A stretch of 64,000 nt of DNA from Mercurialis annua (lineage: Eukaryota > Streptophyta > Magnoliopsida > Malpighiales > Euphorbiaceae), in contig NC_065571.1 of NCBI RefSeq assembly GCF_937616625.2, positions 48,841,651 through 48,905,650 on the forward strand. The letters are read 5' to 3'. The notes below the pieces were generated by a model, which was not told where the DNA came from, did not search any database, and saw nothing but the letters and a program-made list of their open reading frames with translations. Below are positions 12,380-25,300 of the stretch, piece by piece (positions within the stretch are counted from its first letter, which is position 1; every line of letters begins with the position of its first letter). The position numbers and the translations under genes are program-made.

Positions 12380-12717
12380 CTTATATTCATTAATAACACG
12401 TCGAGACTTCTGAGTTTCGACATTTTAATTTCGGGGTTTTATCCGAAATATTAAACTCTTCAATTAGAGTGGTATATTGATATATTAATTACCAATATAT
12501 GTTTATCTAACGACTCAAGTCGTATTTCTTATTCGATTAGTCCCGTTCATATTCTTTTATTAAAATTTAAATCCCTGATTTAAATTTTAAATTTCTATTA
12601 TTACGATATACTTTTAGGGATACTTATAAATTAAATTTACGCTTAAATTTAATTTACGTATTCCCGGCTAATAAAAGCTTACACGTGGCTTATAAGTATA
12701 CGGGGTATTACAGGTCT

Positions 12718-13152
12718 GCCTCGTTAATCTCGATTGTTTTTATTTTGGCCGGGATGAATTGTCTGCTTGATCGTACTTGGTGATAAATAATTATGTGGGA
12801 AGCGGGGCAACAACTATTTCTTGCATGACACTAGATTCTCCGTCTTTGCTTCTAACTCAATTATCATTTTTCAGAGCCAGAATCGCCCTTCTAAAGCGCA
12901 TCCCCCAAATACCAACGAACTCGTGAGATATGAGATAACCGGGAGCAGAAGCAACTAAAGAAGTTTATGTGTTGACAACAATGTGTCTAAACTACTCCAG
13001 CAAATAGAGTTTATAAAAATAATAACAAATAACATTAAATAGAATTTTTTTATGACTAAAAATCTGGAAGCAAAACATGTTGGAGAGATTTTAAGGAAAA
13101 AAATACGTGAACAAGTCAAATATAGTTTAAGATGAGCATTAAAAATAATAAA
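12718..13152. other. Spacer right of the LARD element
   Basis: About 430 bp without a reading frame or a repeat I recognise. Part of 12850-12960 is less AT-rich and could be an old gene or element fragment. Confidence 0.4.
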
Positions 13153-13527
13153 AGCAAATTACTTTAGAGTTCATGAGGTACTGTACATCATAATTAACAG
13201 TTTGATACTTCTTATTTCAAAAGTCTATATAATGTTTTTCAGTTTAATCCTTTTGCTAATTAAGAGATTCTTCCGTTAATGAGGAACCAAAGGTACTAAA
13301 TCTAATAAAAGTAAGATATCAAATCGTTTAGCAAAATTAAAAATAAGGGGCCAAATTGTTCACGAAAATAAAGGTGTATCAAATCGTTTGAAAGTAAGTA
13401 TCAAAATTAACGCAGGGCTCAATAGTTAACGGAATTAAAACTGAAAAACCATTAAACAAACTTTTGAAACAAAAAGTATAAAACTGTTAATTATGGTATA
13501 CCTCAAGGACCTCGGTGTAATTTGCTC
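13153..13527. mobile_element. MITE, same family as 30254-30651
   Basis: Long imperfect inverted arms start AGCAAATTACTTTAGAG and close with a sequence ending GTAATTTGCTC. The inner arms share CATAATTAACAGTTTGATAC with the element at 30254-30651. Non-coding. Confidence 0.65.
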
Positions 13528-13689
13528 AAATAATAAATTCGGAAAGTAAAAGGCAGTTTGGGGTGGACCCAAACATGTATTCTGCGCACAGAAGGGAATC
13601 CACCGATTTACAGTAGATTCGGACTTTTGGCCCAAATCCTACTATGCACACAAGCCCATTTCTTCATCTCAACTTCTTAATAGTCTATA

Positions 13690-14072
13690 GGCTTAATTAC
13701 TTAAAAACCACCCAGCTTGAACTTTTTTTTCGTTTATACCATGACCTAGGAAAAAGTTCATTTATACCCTGACGTATGTGTTTATGTTTCACCTCTACCC
13801 CGAGGCACTAAATTAACCTCTTTTCATTTTAAAAAAAGTTCAAAATAGTCCTTCATTTAGAGAAAAATTCATTTCTAATTAATCTCTAATTAGCTTAGGT
13901 TAAAAATGAAGAACTTTTTTAAACTTTTTTCTTAATGAAAAGAGGTTAATTTAGTGCCTCGGTGTAGAGGTGAAACATAAATACATACGTCAGGGTATAA
14001 ATGAACTTTTTCCTAGATCAGGGTATAAACGAAAAAAAAGTTCAAGGTGAGTGGTTTTTAAGTAATTAAGCC
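13690..14072. mobile_element. MULE-type MITE with a perfect 9-bp target duplication
   Basis: Terminal inverted repeats begin GGCTTAATTACTTAAAAACC. The 9-mer TAGTCTATA stands immediately before (13681-13689) and after (14073-14081), the size made by Mutator-like transposases. It is a relative of 813-1182. Confidence 0.88.
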
Positions 14073-14081
14073 TAGTCTATA

Positions 14082-15461
14082 AAGTATTTTGGTTAATAAA
14101 CACAATAAAAGGGTGATATATTGTGTGATTAAAGTCTTTAGCTTTTTGAAAAGGACTTAGTACACGAATTTGGTGATTATTGACAATTTGCCCCTTTAAT
14201 TTGTAAGTTAATTGTATTCTAAATCGACAATTTACCCCCTTAATTTGTAAGTTAATTTGCCAAAATGTACTAATTGCACATAATCATTAAGTTCGTGTAT
14301 TAATTTGCCAACAAAGTTAATTTATATATTAATTGCCTATTGTTTACAAGTTAAAGGGACAATTTGATATTTAAGTTTTTTGAAAAACAGCACTTACACA
14401 TCAAGTTGCTTCCAAGTTGTCAACGTTGTTGCACTTGATCCGCGCTCAGCTAGAATAGCAACACCCTCCTGAGAGTTGTGGTCAGTAGAGAAAAACCTAA
14501 ATTTATGTATATGTTAGGCTATTTGTATGAATAATTTGAGGGAACTGTGTCAAATGTGTTTGGAATTTTTGTATAATGATATTTTATTAAAATGAGAAAA
14601 AAATAACAAGTATACAATTTGGCTAATTAAAATCACCAAGTAATTTTTACTAGAGAATTATAGTGTAACCAAGTAATCATTGAATTCTCACAACCACCAG
14701 ACACTCATGAGAGATAAAACAAAATTAGAAAATACTAATAAATTTTGCGAGATAAACAATTATGCATTTGTTCAAGATTGTTCTAACTCGTAAGTGAAAT
14801 AAGAAGTTAAAATGTTTGTTAAAGTCTGATTTAGTATGGCGAAGAGACTAATCATTAGACTCGATCTATCTCTTCATTACATGTTATTGTAGAGGGTTTC
14901 TACCATAGTATATCCTTTCTAAGATTGTAAGTTCCGCAAGGTCAAATTATTTGGGAATTTAAAATCAACTTAAAACAACTATAGCTTGAGCTAAAAAGAA
15001 AGATTGATGAAGTTTTGGTCAAGTTGTGATGCTCATTTATGTTTTAATAAACCACTGCTTTGGCACCTTAATGACCAAGAAAACTAACTAGAAAAGTAAA
15101 GTTAGGTCATGGCATGGGTTGTCTAAAGCAATCAAAAGCTAAATGCATACTATATTGTAAAAGAAATCACCAACTTTGTCCCAACCCAAAGGTCGGTGAG
15201 TGGCAGTCCAAATCATCCTCTGCTGTTACTTTTGTCCTTTACCTTACCTTTCATATCGATTCAAATACTTTTAATTCTTTCCTATACTATATAGTAACCC
15301 AACATTCATTCAATTCCCTTCCCCCCCTCTTTCTCACACATTTCACATATATGTTTATGAAGTAGTCATAAGAATTTTTTTCCATTCCGTCATGAAGATC
15401 GGGTAGTCTTGTGTGTAAGCATAGCATTTCTAGTCGAATCCGCCCAACTAAATAATAATTG
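14082..15461. other. Spacer and upstream region of the bZIP gene
   Basis: 14160-14370 holds degenerate direct repeats of a unit near TTTAATTTGTAAGTTAATT, probably an old MITE. 15100-15461 is the likely promoter and 5' UTR of the bZIP gene, ending in a CT-rich stretch (15300-15340). No coding sequence is seen. Confidence 0.5.
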
Positions 15462-16499
15462 ATGGATAGAAAAACGATGAAGACAAGTGAATCACAAGTT
15501 TCCTTACAAGATGGTTTTGTGTTTTGTGGGGATCTGCTTGATGATTTTGTTTCTTCTGCTTTCCCCTTCAAACACGAGGTCATTTTTTTTTCTTACTACC
15601 TGCGCATATTCATTTCTGGCTCGTTTTCATTTGGATCGTTCTGTAAATGCAGGAGATGATGAATAGTTTGTCAAGTTGTGGAGTTGCAGATTTCCTTTTT
15701 GGGTCACCAAATACCACCGGTAAGCATTCAAACATATTTAGTCTTCAGTTTGTGGTACAAGTTGCTTATCTAACGTACCTATATATGCATGAATGGATCA
15801 GTTGGCAGCAGTCCGATCTCAGCTAACCATAATACTAAAACAAGTGTATCTTCACTCGACGACCAATCAGATTGCGAAGATGATGAAGTTGGTCCTCTTG
15901 ATTTGAGACGCATCCGAAGGTTTGTTTGCTTCCTCCTTAATCTGCTGCCATTTATATCTACACCCTACACTCTACAGCCTATATTAGAGCATGCCAATGA
16001 CAATACTATACATTGGCAGGATGGTTTCAAACCGGGAGTCAGCCAGACGATCGAGAAAAAGAAAACAAGCTCATTTACAAGATCTTGAATCCCATGTGGA
16101 TCAACTCACCGGAGAAAATGCCTCTCTCTTCAAGCAGCTTTCAGATGCTGCTCAACAATGCTGTCAGGCTGACACCAATCATCGTATCCTTAAATCTGAT
16201 GTTGAAGCTCTCAGAGCCAAGGTCTGGTTTACTATATATACATATATATAATTGCTTCCTAAATGGTGATTGTGATTCTATCATATATAATACAGGTGAA
16301 GTTGGCTGAAGATATGGTGACTCGAGGTTCTTTAAGCTCTAGTTTGAATCAGACTCATCAACCTCTCCACAATCTAACAAGAGTATCACCAACCGTCACT
16401 ATCAACGGACTACTCTCAGCTGGACTTGATTCTCATCATAATATCACAAATACTGCTCCTGTATTGACCAGTGACGCTGTCTCCGAGCTTTGGCCTTAG
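15462..16499 (+). CDS. Group-C bZIP transcription factor, bZIP9-like
   Basis: Five exons (15462-15578, 15653-15719, 15802-15919, 16020-16221, 16296-16499) with consistent phases encode 235 residues. The basic region starts at residue 102 ([16 protein letters not shown]), with the invariant Asn105 and Arg113. Leucines 123, 130 and 137 start the zipper, which runs to about residue 165. An intron splits the last Arg codon before the basic region. The acidic stretch before it (DDQSDCEDD) and the tail with [12 protein letters not shown] fit group C (BZO2H) factors. These bind ACGT-type elements and heterodimerise with S1 bZIPs in sugar and energy signalling; that role comes from the family. The start is the first in-frame ATG. 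The gene is tail-to-tail with the kinase gene, 361 bp apart. Confidence 0.92.
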
Positions 16500-16860
16500 A
16501 TTAAGTAAAAAGTTAATCACCACTAGATGGTGGTACCAACAATCTTAAACTAAAAATGTATTAGAACTATGAAAAATAATAAAAATAAGTTATGTTCTAT
16601 CAAGAAAAATGAACTAACTTCAAGATTTCAGTATCCATCTGTGATTAACCTTTCTAAATACTCACTTAGCAGGAAATAGTAATTCTAAAGTTATTGAAAG
16701 GTGCAAATTTGTGTATAATTTAATTGAGTTATGTATCTACGTATACCATGAAATGCAGCAAGCATATAAAATGATTTGCTCACCAATTGCGTTTGCCAAA
16801 ATGTCTGTACAATTAATTCTTTTGTATGCCGTCAAACAAAGAGAAGAGTGGTTCTTGAGT
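16500..16860. other. Convergent intergenic spacer
   Basis: 361 bp between the stop codons of the bZIP gene and the ABC1-lactamase gene. It must hold both 3' UTRs and polyadenylation signals. No other feature is seen. Confidence 0.7.
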
Positions 16861-19296
16861 TTAGTTAATCAATGGTTTCTCCGCATTTGACTTTGAATCA
16901 GATCCTCTTTCATTAGAAGAAATTGACAACTCTTGTGGTATTGGGACATTTAGCTCTGAACACACAAGCTGAACGATTTTCCGAGTCACACTACCGAATG
17001 ACAACTTGTTCACTGTCACTGCAATAGCAAACCTGTTTTCAATGTCACAAAAACCTGTGGATCCCCCCATACCCGAGTGTCCAAAACCAATTAAATATCC
17101 ATCCTTTGATCTATTTCTCACAAACCCTAATCCGAATTTTCCATCTGGGTAAGTCAAATTTTCATACTCGCCCACTCCCAGAAAAGCGTCATGAACTCTA
17201 CAGTTGTTAAATATCCTCATAACATTCTCCTTTTCGCCATCATCTCTGCTTGCAAAGCTCTCAGCAGCACTAGTATTACTGCTGCTGCTACTTTTGCGAT
17301 CAGTAGCAAGCCTGGAGTAACCATTATTGCTACCCATTCCACTGTCATCATCATCCTTCGAATCTTTACCACAGTTCCTTAATTTGTCACAATCATTGGA
17401 TCTGTTCTTTGAAGATGCCGCCGCCACCTTATTTCTACCTTTTTGCTTTTTAGAGGTTTTGATGGAAGAAAACTCAGATACATGGGGGTGGCTGCCAAGA
17501 GCTGGCTTGGTGAAAGAGGTATGTGGTGGTGGGATTACGCCCCCATCAGCAAGGGCTGCATAATAGCGTGCAAGAGCACGGGCTGAGCAATGTCCGTTTG
17601 CAGCAGGTATGATTGCACGCCGCACCATTAGCATGTTAAATAAAGCAGGTACTGTAGTTAATAATTGGCCAATGTTACTTGGCTGGAAGGTAGATGGCAA
17701 GTCGGGACGACTTCTCATCTCGGCAAGGTTTCCAATGTCATTCATCTCTACCGTTAAAGTTGCAAGTCGAGATTCCACACCTGGAGAGATCCATCGAAGG
17801 ATTATAGAGAAAATTTCTAGGGACAGTCAAATGTGACAATTGCCATAAGCCAAAGACTTAATCATCCAAAAATACCCCACCTTTTCAGCTTTTTTCGTTT
17901 ATGGCCTAAACTTTTAAAATCGTCAATTTTAGTTTATTTCTCAATTTTCAGTTTCAATTGTAGCCATATTGCTTCATATTGTTCAAATATGCCCTTCATA
18001 TTGCTTTATATTGTTCCAATTTGCCTTTTTGCCATCAAGAATTTCAAACATGAAGGTCTAGTTTGAACTTTTTTCCACTCCAATTTAAACAACTGGCTGA
18101 GAATTGAAACGGAAAATTGAGAAATGAGCTAAAATTGACGATTTTGAAAGTTTTGACCATAAACGAAAATGTCAAAAAAGGTGGGGTATTTTTTTATGAT
18201 TAAGCCTAAGCCTAAAGTATAGAGGGTTTGTTTGTCAAGCACATATAGGTAAATTCGAGTAACGCATCACATACCAGGCGGAATTCCAACATATAATTCG
18301 CCTGCAACTTTGAGGGGCCGAATGATTGCTTCTTCAAGGATCTCCTGAAACTTCTTTCCAGAGGCGCGCTGTTTCATTTAATTAACAATATTAATTACAG
18401 AACAGATAAGACTCCTTGTAAAATTCATTCGTGAGTTATTGACCATTCAATTCCAGAAAAGCATATCAAAATCTAAAATTCCCATCCAAGTAGCCACATC
18501 CGACTATGTAGACATACACCCAATTGAGTAGTTGATGATTAAAATGCATATAGAAGCTCGCTTAAGACCAGTTTAAAACTTCATTTTCAGACCTTGAAAC
18601 TCCTGGTACATACATAGTAAGTATGAAGTAATACCTCAATTATTCCACCGCACAACCAACCAAAAGATAGATAGTGGTATAACTGCTCATTGCCAGGCTC
18701 TGTTTCAGGTACTGACTGACAAATCCGGTTCAGGCATTCATCCCACTCGCACAGTAGCAAAGGGTTTTCTCCACTAAGGTCTGACAAGGCATTATGCAAG
18801 CCAGACGTATGGTTGAGTACATGGTGGACCTAACGGAGAACACAAATAAGCAACACATTAAATATTAGAATACTTCTCAGTTCCAAAAACAGATATTAGC
18901 AAACTTCACATGGTATGATGGTAATTGGATTTAGAAAACTTAAAACAAAATATCATACCTTTATAACATCTTTTCCGTTTATTCCAAATTCTGGCCAAAT
19001 ATTTGCAATATTATCGTCGAGCTTGAGTATTCTGCAAGATAAGACAGCATAATTTGTAAGAAGTTACAATCTATTTGTAATTCAACTATTCAAGAACTTC
19101 CAAGACCTGACATGACAACTGCCATATAATTTGCACTGACCATTAAATCAAGAATATATCAATGGTGCAATGATTCAATTTTTAATATCGTGCTGAAATT
19201 CTACAATTAAAATTGTCATTTTCAAAACTCTAGTAATATGCTGAATATGATATCAATAATATATATCAGAGGCAATAATCTTCAAACATAGGATAT

Positions 19297-19333
<37 letters not shown>

Positions 19334-22300
19334 TAAAACATTCATAATCCATTTAAACCATAGAGCATCATACTTCATCAGAATTTCTAAATCATTTCAT
19401 TTGGTAAAATCAGTATCCTAATCAACATTTTTCATATTAGAGTTGTCAGGAATCAGGATACATACTACTTAAACATCTTTCAGCAAGAGCTTAAAAATGT
19501 TAAATTAGAAGTATAAGTTTGTTAATAAAAACATCGGGCAGAAATTATGGGAACAAAAATTATAGAGTTCAACCAATCTTTTCCCCAATACTGTAACAGA
19601 ATTTTGAAGCATTAAAAGGAGTAAAGGGTCAACCCGGTCACTGAACTTGTGACTCGGGATCAAATAACTCACTCTCAGCTATTTTGATCATTTAAGGACA
19701 AAACTCTATATTTTTAGGTCAATTAAGGATGAAATTGTACAATAAGAACAAGTTTAGGGACCGGAATGACTCAATTTTGTCCTTAATTGACCTGGAAAAA
19801 GAGTATTGTCCTTAGTTGACCTAAAAATATAAAGTATTGTCCTTAATGATCAAAATGGCTAAGAGTGAGTTACTTGACCGTGAGTCACAGGTTAAGGGAC
19901 CGGGGTGATCCTTTTAAAAGTCTTTGCAGTCAAATTATTATTACATACCCTTTCTCAACAATCCAATGTAGCATTCCTGCTGTGATTCCCTTTGTTACAG
20001 AAAAAACAGGAAAAAGGCTATCAGGCTGAACTGGGCGAGGATCATATCTTCCGAGGACACCCGCAGCAGTATCAATAATGACCTCCCCGTCTTTGTAGGC
20101 GCATACCTTAAGACACAATTATTTAAATTATCAGAATACTATTACATATCTAAGCCAGTTAGTAAATTGGTTATGTCAGAGCATCACAAATTACAGGTTA
20201 GCTAACTGTTAGTTTGTCCATTTTAGATTAAAGGGAAAGGTTCAACAAATGTTTTTGGGGTACAGTATTTTTTTCAACTTCAGGTACGTGGTTTTTTGTT
20301 AATAAGTCACTATGTGCTTTTTGCCACTATCAGAACCAAATATATTTCCTTCATGCTGTTAGTTTTTTTTATTATACGGCACTGATGTGGCACACCACCT
20401 TCTAACATGACACACCTTTTGATGAAATGTTCTTTTTTGCTAATTTGACACTGATGTAGGACACTTTTTTGTGAACAGGCACACCTTCCTCTTCTGCCAA
20501 GTAAGTGCCACATCAGAAATATCAATGTTGTGGCAATATAATTAATTTCGATAATACTAGAAACCACATACACTAATTTGTTGGAAAATATACTTATAAC
20601 TGAAACGTGCTAAGCCGCAAGCATGTTTTTTGACCTTACCCAAAAATAAATGAAGCAATTTAACAGAAACGCAGAAAGTTCAGCTAACTTAACAAGGATT
20701 ATAATATTGCTGGTTAATCTCAACTCAGATCGTTTTGAAGATGAGCTGCTCCTTTAAACAGGATTCTGATAAGTTTCAACTATTTGTATGCCTTCAGCGA
20801 GCATAATTTGCATAGTAACCATTCAAGCAAGCCCCAAAAATACGTTCAGGCTTGTTTTTCAGCATTAAAGCCATTGTTACTTTAATTATTAGCAATGCTT
20901 CTGAATTTTTTTGAAGCAACTTTTTCAGGAAAGCATGATTTATAAATGGGTTAATTGCATATAAAATCATAACCTTTACACCAAGTTTCAAAAATAACAT
21001 TACCTTTAAAACGTATCAATTATAGACACCACCTTTCATTTTTTTTCAATTTCATCATGGACACATTTTTTGGTGAAATTTTGATGACTTGGACAGCCGA
21101 TGGGTCTGCCACGTATCATGCCACGTCAGCAAAAATGCCACTAAAAATCGCCGATGTTATTTTTGAAAAAAAAAAAGAAAGGTGGTGTTTATAATTGACA
21201 CGTTTCAAAGGTTATGTTATTTTTGAAACTTGGCGCAAAGGTCATGATTTTATATGTAATTAACCCTTTATAAATCCATAGTAAACTACATATATTCCGA
21301 TTTTTTATTTCTTTTAGTTTCATTTTTTCCTATTGCATTCTCTCCATCTGTGGTTTTCTTCAATGTCAATAAGAGAAATAATGTCAGCTTCATTTTCACA
21401 TACACAACCATAAAGTGGAAAGCAAAATTATCATTCTGTCATACAAACAGCTGAGTAAATATGCCGACCTGGATTCCAAGTATTTTGTCTTCAATTCCCA
21501 GCTCAATTAAGAGCTGCCTCAACTTTGCCTCTACATCTGAATGAACAGGTGTGTTATGGATCCATGACGGATTCACTGTTGGTCCCTTATTGATGTTTCT
21601 GAACATTGAATAAACAGTTAACCGTGCAGATAGAGACACAAAGCCATTAAAAAAATAGTGTCTAAGACTCACCCTTGCAGAGCAAATTCCGCAAATGGTC
21701 TCATGATCTCTTGATATATGATACGGACATTCATTGTTGATGACAACCCTAAATTCATAAATCCATGCATAACTAAGAAAAAAGTATTTCTTTCCGAACA
21801 AGTCAACAAAAAGAGATTTTACTACAGACCTCTCAAGAGATTAAGGACCCGAGAAAATATTACAATATCTCCAGGAAATGCATCGACCTGAAACAAATGT
21901 TCATTACCACATGTAAATGCAGTGCTCAATAAACAGATCACGAAACGCGTAAGTGAAGGAATGAGACACTAGGACTTACTGGATTAAAGCGTTTAACTTC
22001 TTTTTGGCTGAGCTTCATCTTTTCCTGTATCACCTTCATGTTTTTTGATCTTTGCTTGGCCAAAGATTTCATGTTTTCCTGAACAAGATTATCGTTATTT
22101 TTATATGATAGTACTACCTGAAATTCCAAAATAATTTAAGGAAAGCGCAGTGTACTCACAAAAGCTTCATTCGCTGGCGTTGAAGTACGGAAGAACACGT
22201 TTGTTACTTCCATAGCTTGATCCGGAAGGTCGAGGCGTAGCTTGAGCCCCATTTCTGAAAAGGCAGACAAAAGGGCTACATGGTCCCCCTGTAGCATAGA

Positions 22301-25300
22301 GATTTAAAATTATTGCATGATGCATAAAAGAAGAGCAAATGCTTGAACAATCTAGACATATTTATTAATAATAAAAATAATTGTGAATATGGAACAATGG
22401 CAGTTGGCTAAGGTCCTAGAGTAGGGAGAATAAAAACACAGCTTATGCAACAGACAGAGGATTGCAGTAGCAATTGGCTGTATTAATAAAAGGAACTATT
22501 ATAATGCTCTACAATCATCATACATTACTGGTTTTGTATGAGAAGAAATAAAGAAAGAAAACTTAACAAACCTCAGCAGATGCAAGAAACATTTTTGCTA
22601 GCGCTTGTTTCATAGAAGAAGATACTTTCTTTGTAAGTCCAAAATCAAGTAAAACTGGACGATGTTGAGGCTCCTTGCTTACCAGGAAATTTCCTGCAAT
22701 ATAAAATACAATATTGAAGATGCCCAAAAAAGAGGAAGGAGAATAGTCTGTAAGCTACACCAGAAGAATTTAAGAGATAAATCACAATAAAGTACCAGGA
22801 TGAGGGTCACCATTGAAAAATCCATCAACATATATTTGATGAGCATAGGCTCGTGTTATTTCTTCAACGACCTTTTGTTTGTCAACACCATAAGCTTCAA
22901 GAGATTCACGGTCATTCAAGCGAATTCCATCCATATACTCTAGAAGTAGGACTTTTTCACTTGACTGTTTAAATTACAAATTTGACAAGTGAACTTAGTA
23001 GGATACATATTGACAAGATTAATAGCATTCTCGAATAATTATATCAAGTGCTTCTAACATTACCACGTAATGTCTGCACTTTAGCAGGCACAATTGTTAC
23101 TTGAAATGTCAAAAGAGAAAACTACCTGAATAACCTCTGGAATCAGAACATCCACTTGATTGGCATGCTTGCTATCTTGGTTTCTGTTTCTGCAGCCGAG
23201 ATTACTGGACACAGTTCTGGTATTCTCTGCAGAATGCAGATATAAAGATCACTGACAATAAAATAGAAAATGCAAAAGAAAGAGTATGCTAGAAAGTCGA
23301 GATAAACAGAAAGCTGTCGAAAATGAAAATTGAAAGGAGAAATTTAGGGTAGAAAGGAGTTGAGGGATTCCAAATTCCTATCATTTTATATTCCATTGAA
23401 AATCTCATAAAGAGTGCACTTAAAGTCTCAGGTACCCAAACATGCACAATTCGAAGTAGCATCCATATGCATAACATTGCAACCATTAAATCATTTCCAA
23501 ACACCTTTCATCTCTATAACCTCCAAACCTACCACTGGGGAATTACCACTGAGCTGGCATATCCATCCACCAGAACTGTAGCCACAATTGATAAAAGTCA
23601 CTTCACCACTACTGCACTACTTCTGCCTGCATAATGTGGAGCTGCAACCTTCAGTTTACATATCATTTAGCCATCTGCAATCACCATGATGCCCAAACTT
23701 TTATGCGAATGCAATACAACTACATATTCACTACTCCGCCCTCTGCTAACATTAGTGTCAACTATCATCATCATATTATTGCTGTTGAATTGCTAATTCC
23801 AACTCGCCACTAGCCCTATGCTCAAACAAATTGCACAGAAACTTAAAATGCTCATCAATGGCGAGAATCTCAAAATAAGTCACTTTGCTTTTTTGTATGG
23901 AAACTTCCCACAAAAGTGCATTCATTCATTAGTGAAAGCAGAAACCTATTCTGCCATGGCAAGAAGTGACTAGATTTCTTCAAGATAATTATTATCCAAC
24001 TAACCAGGACATACCAGCTTCAGTATTGAAATCAAGTTCTTTTGGAGCTTCTTTGCACCACTCGTCAATCATAGGATTAAAATCATACTGTGGTTCTGCC
24101 CATGCTATCCAGTCAACAATTGATTTGGCATTCTTTAGGTCCTGCAAAACAATAGCATAAACATAAGCCATATAGTAGCAACTTTACTCTTTATTAGAAT
24201 GGAGTACAGGCCAAAGAATGCAGAACCTCCAATATGATTGCCTTTATGCCCTCATGCTGAACTTTAACAACCACTTCCCGCCCGTTAAGCAACGTTGCAC
24301 GATGGACTTGTGCTATCTGCACATAGACAAGGAAACAATATAATAATCCAAAGTGTACTCACTCTCGCTATACCTCAGGAGAAGAACAATAGCACACTTA
24401 TCATGCTGTGTGCAAGCTTACTGATGCTGTTGCCAAAGGAATTTGGTTAAAATCTGAGAAAAGATCATCCATGGGTTTCCCCAATTCTTTCTGTATAGTC
24501 TGACAAACCTGCAGAATAGAAACTTTATAATGAATATGCACAAGTTTCAATAGTTTACTCCTGAGAAACAGAAAACTGAAAAACTTAGAAGAAAGGCTCC
24601 ATTTTGTCTGTTTTTCATGCGATTGTCAATTACTCAATTTATAAACTCAGCTAGGTTTTACTAATCTAATAAACAAAAGAACTAGCACATGATATTCACC
24701 AAGTTACTTCTTCCACTTAATTTAGACAAGCCCTTCAACATGCATTCTTTACAGGCTGGATAAATTTAAACTTTAGTAGCTTCATTGACTATTTAAGTCC
24801 TCTTCCAAATAAAAGTTCCATTTATGTATTTTAATTAACATTCAATCCATTAAATTACATTCCACTTATCACCATGCAAAATGATTTAAGGTAAACAACA
24901 ATGATACAAGGACTTCCATCGTTCATTAAGCAAAGACTATAACCTCTTGCAAGGGACGAGGAGGAAGAGAGTCTTGTAGCTTCATAAGAAGAGATATATA
25001 TGCGTGAGGAAGTACATCAGCACGTGTGGATAAGTACTGTCCAAGTTTTACCCACAAACCTTCCAACTCGATTATCAAGCTGAGGACACGCTTAGCATTG
25101 CGCTCATGCGCCTTCTCCCACAAAGCAGCTCGTTTGGAAACTGCAGTCCATTTATCTCTTTGCTGCACTGCCTTCAGAACAAATAAAATCAAACAAAGGC
25201 ACAAATTAAGTGGCACATAAATCACATATATAGAACAAGTCAATTGAGAAACAATACCTTATAGTCCAGATAGATAATTACAGCCACTGTGAATACTTTC

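Larger units (their letters stand above)
1756..12712 (-). mobile_element. LARD-type LTR retrotransposon, complete and recent
   Basis: Two direct repeats of 3234 and 3263 bp flank a 4.46-kb internal region. The whole is bordered by the 5-bp target duplication GGTCT (1751-1755 and 12713-12717). Read on the minus strand the LTRs are TGTAATACCCCG...GTGACA. A primer-binding site for initiator Met-tRNA (9434-9445) and a polypurine tract (4990-5002) fix the orientation. No integrase, reverse transcriptase or RNase H reading frame is visible; the only long internal frame is at 8439-8897. Long LTRs around a non-coding centre fit the LARD class, mobilised in trans, probably by a Ty3/Gypsy partner. I noticed only two substitutions, one hairpin indel and an (AT)n length change between the LTRs, so insertion was recent. 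Confidence 0.93.
9450..12712 (-). repeat. 5' LTR of the LARD element
   Basis: 3263 bp, nearly identical to 1756-4989. On the minus strand it starts TGTAATACCCCG. A TATA-rich stretch (about 11650-11690) lies upstream of the palindrome array at 11336-11498, so that array may be transcribed. It carries a 25-bp perfect hairpin at 12005-12029 that the other LTR lacks. Confidence 0.95.

Noticed and set aside
17191..17836. Plus-strand frames inside the last ABC1-lactamase exon
   Set aside because: Antisense shadows of a well-supported minus-strand exon.
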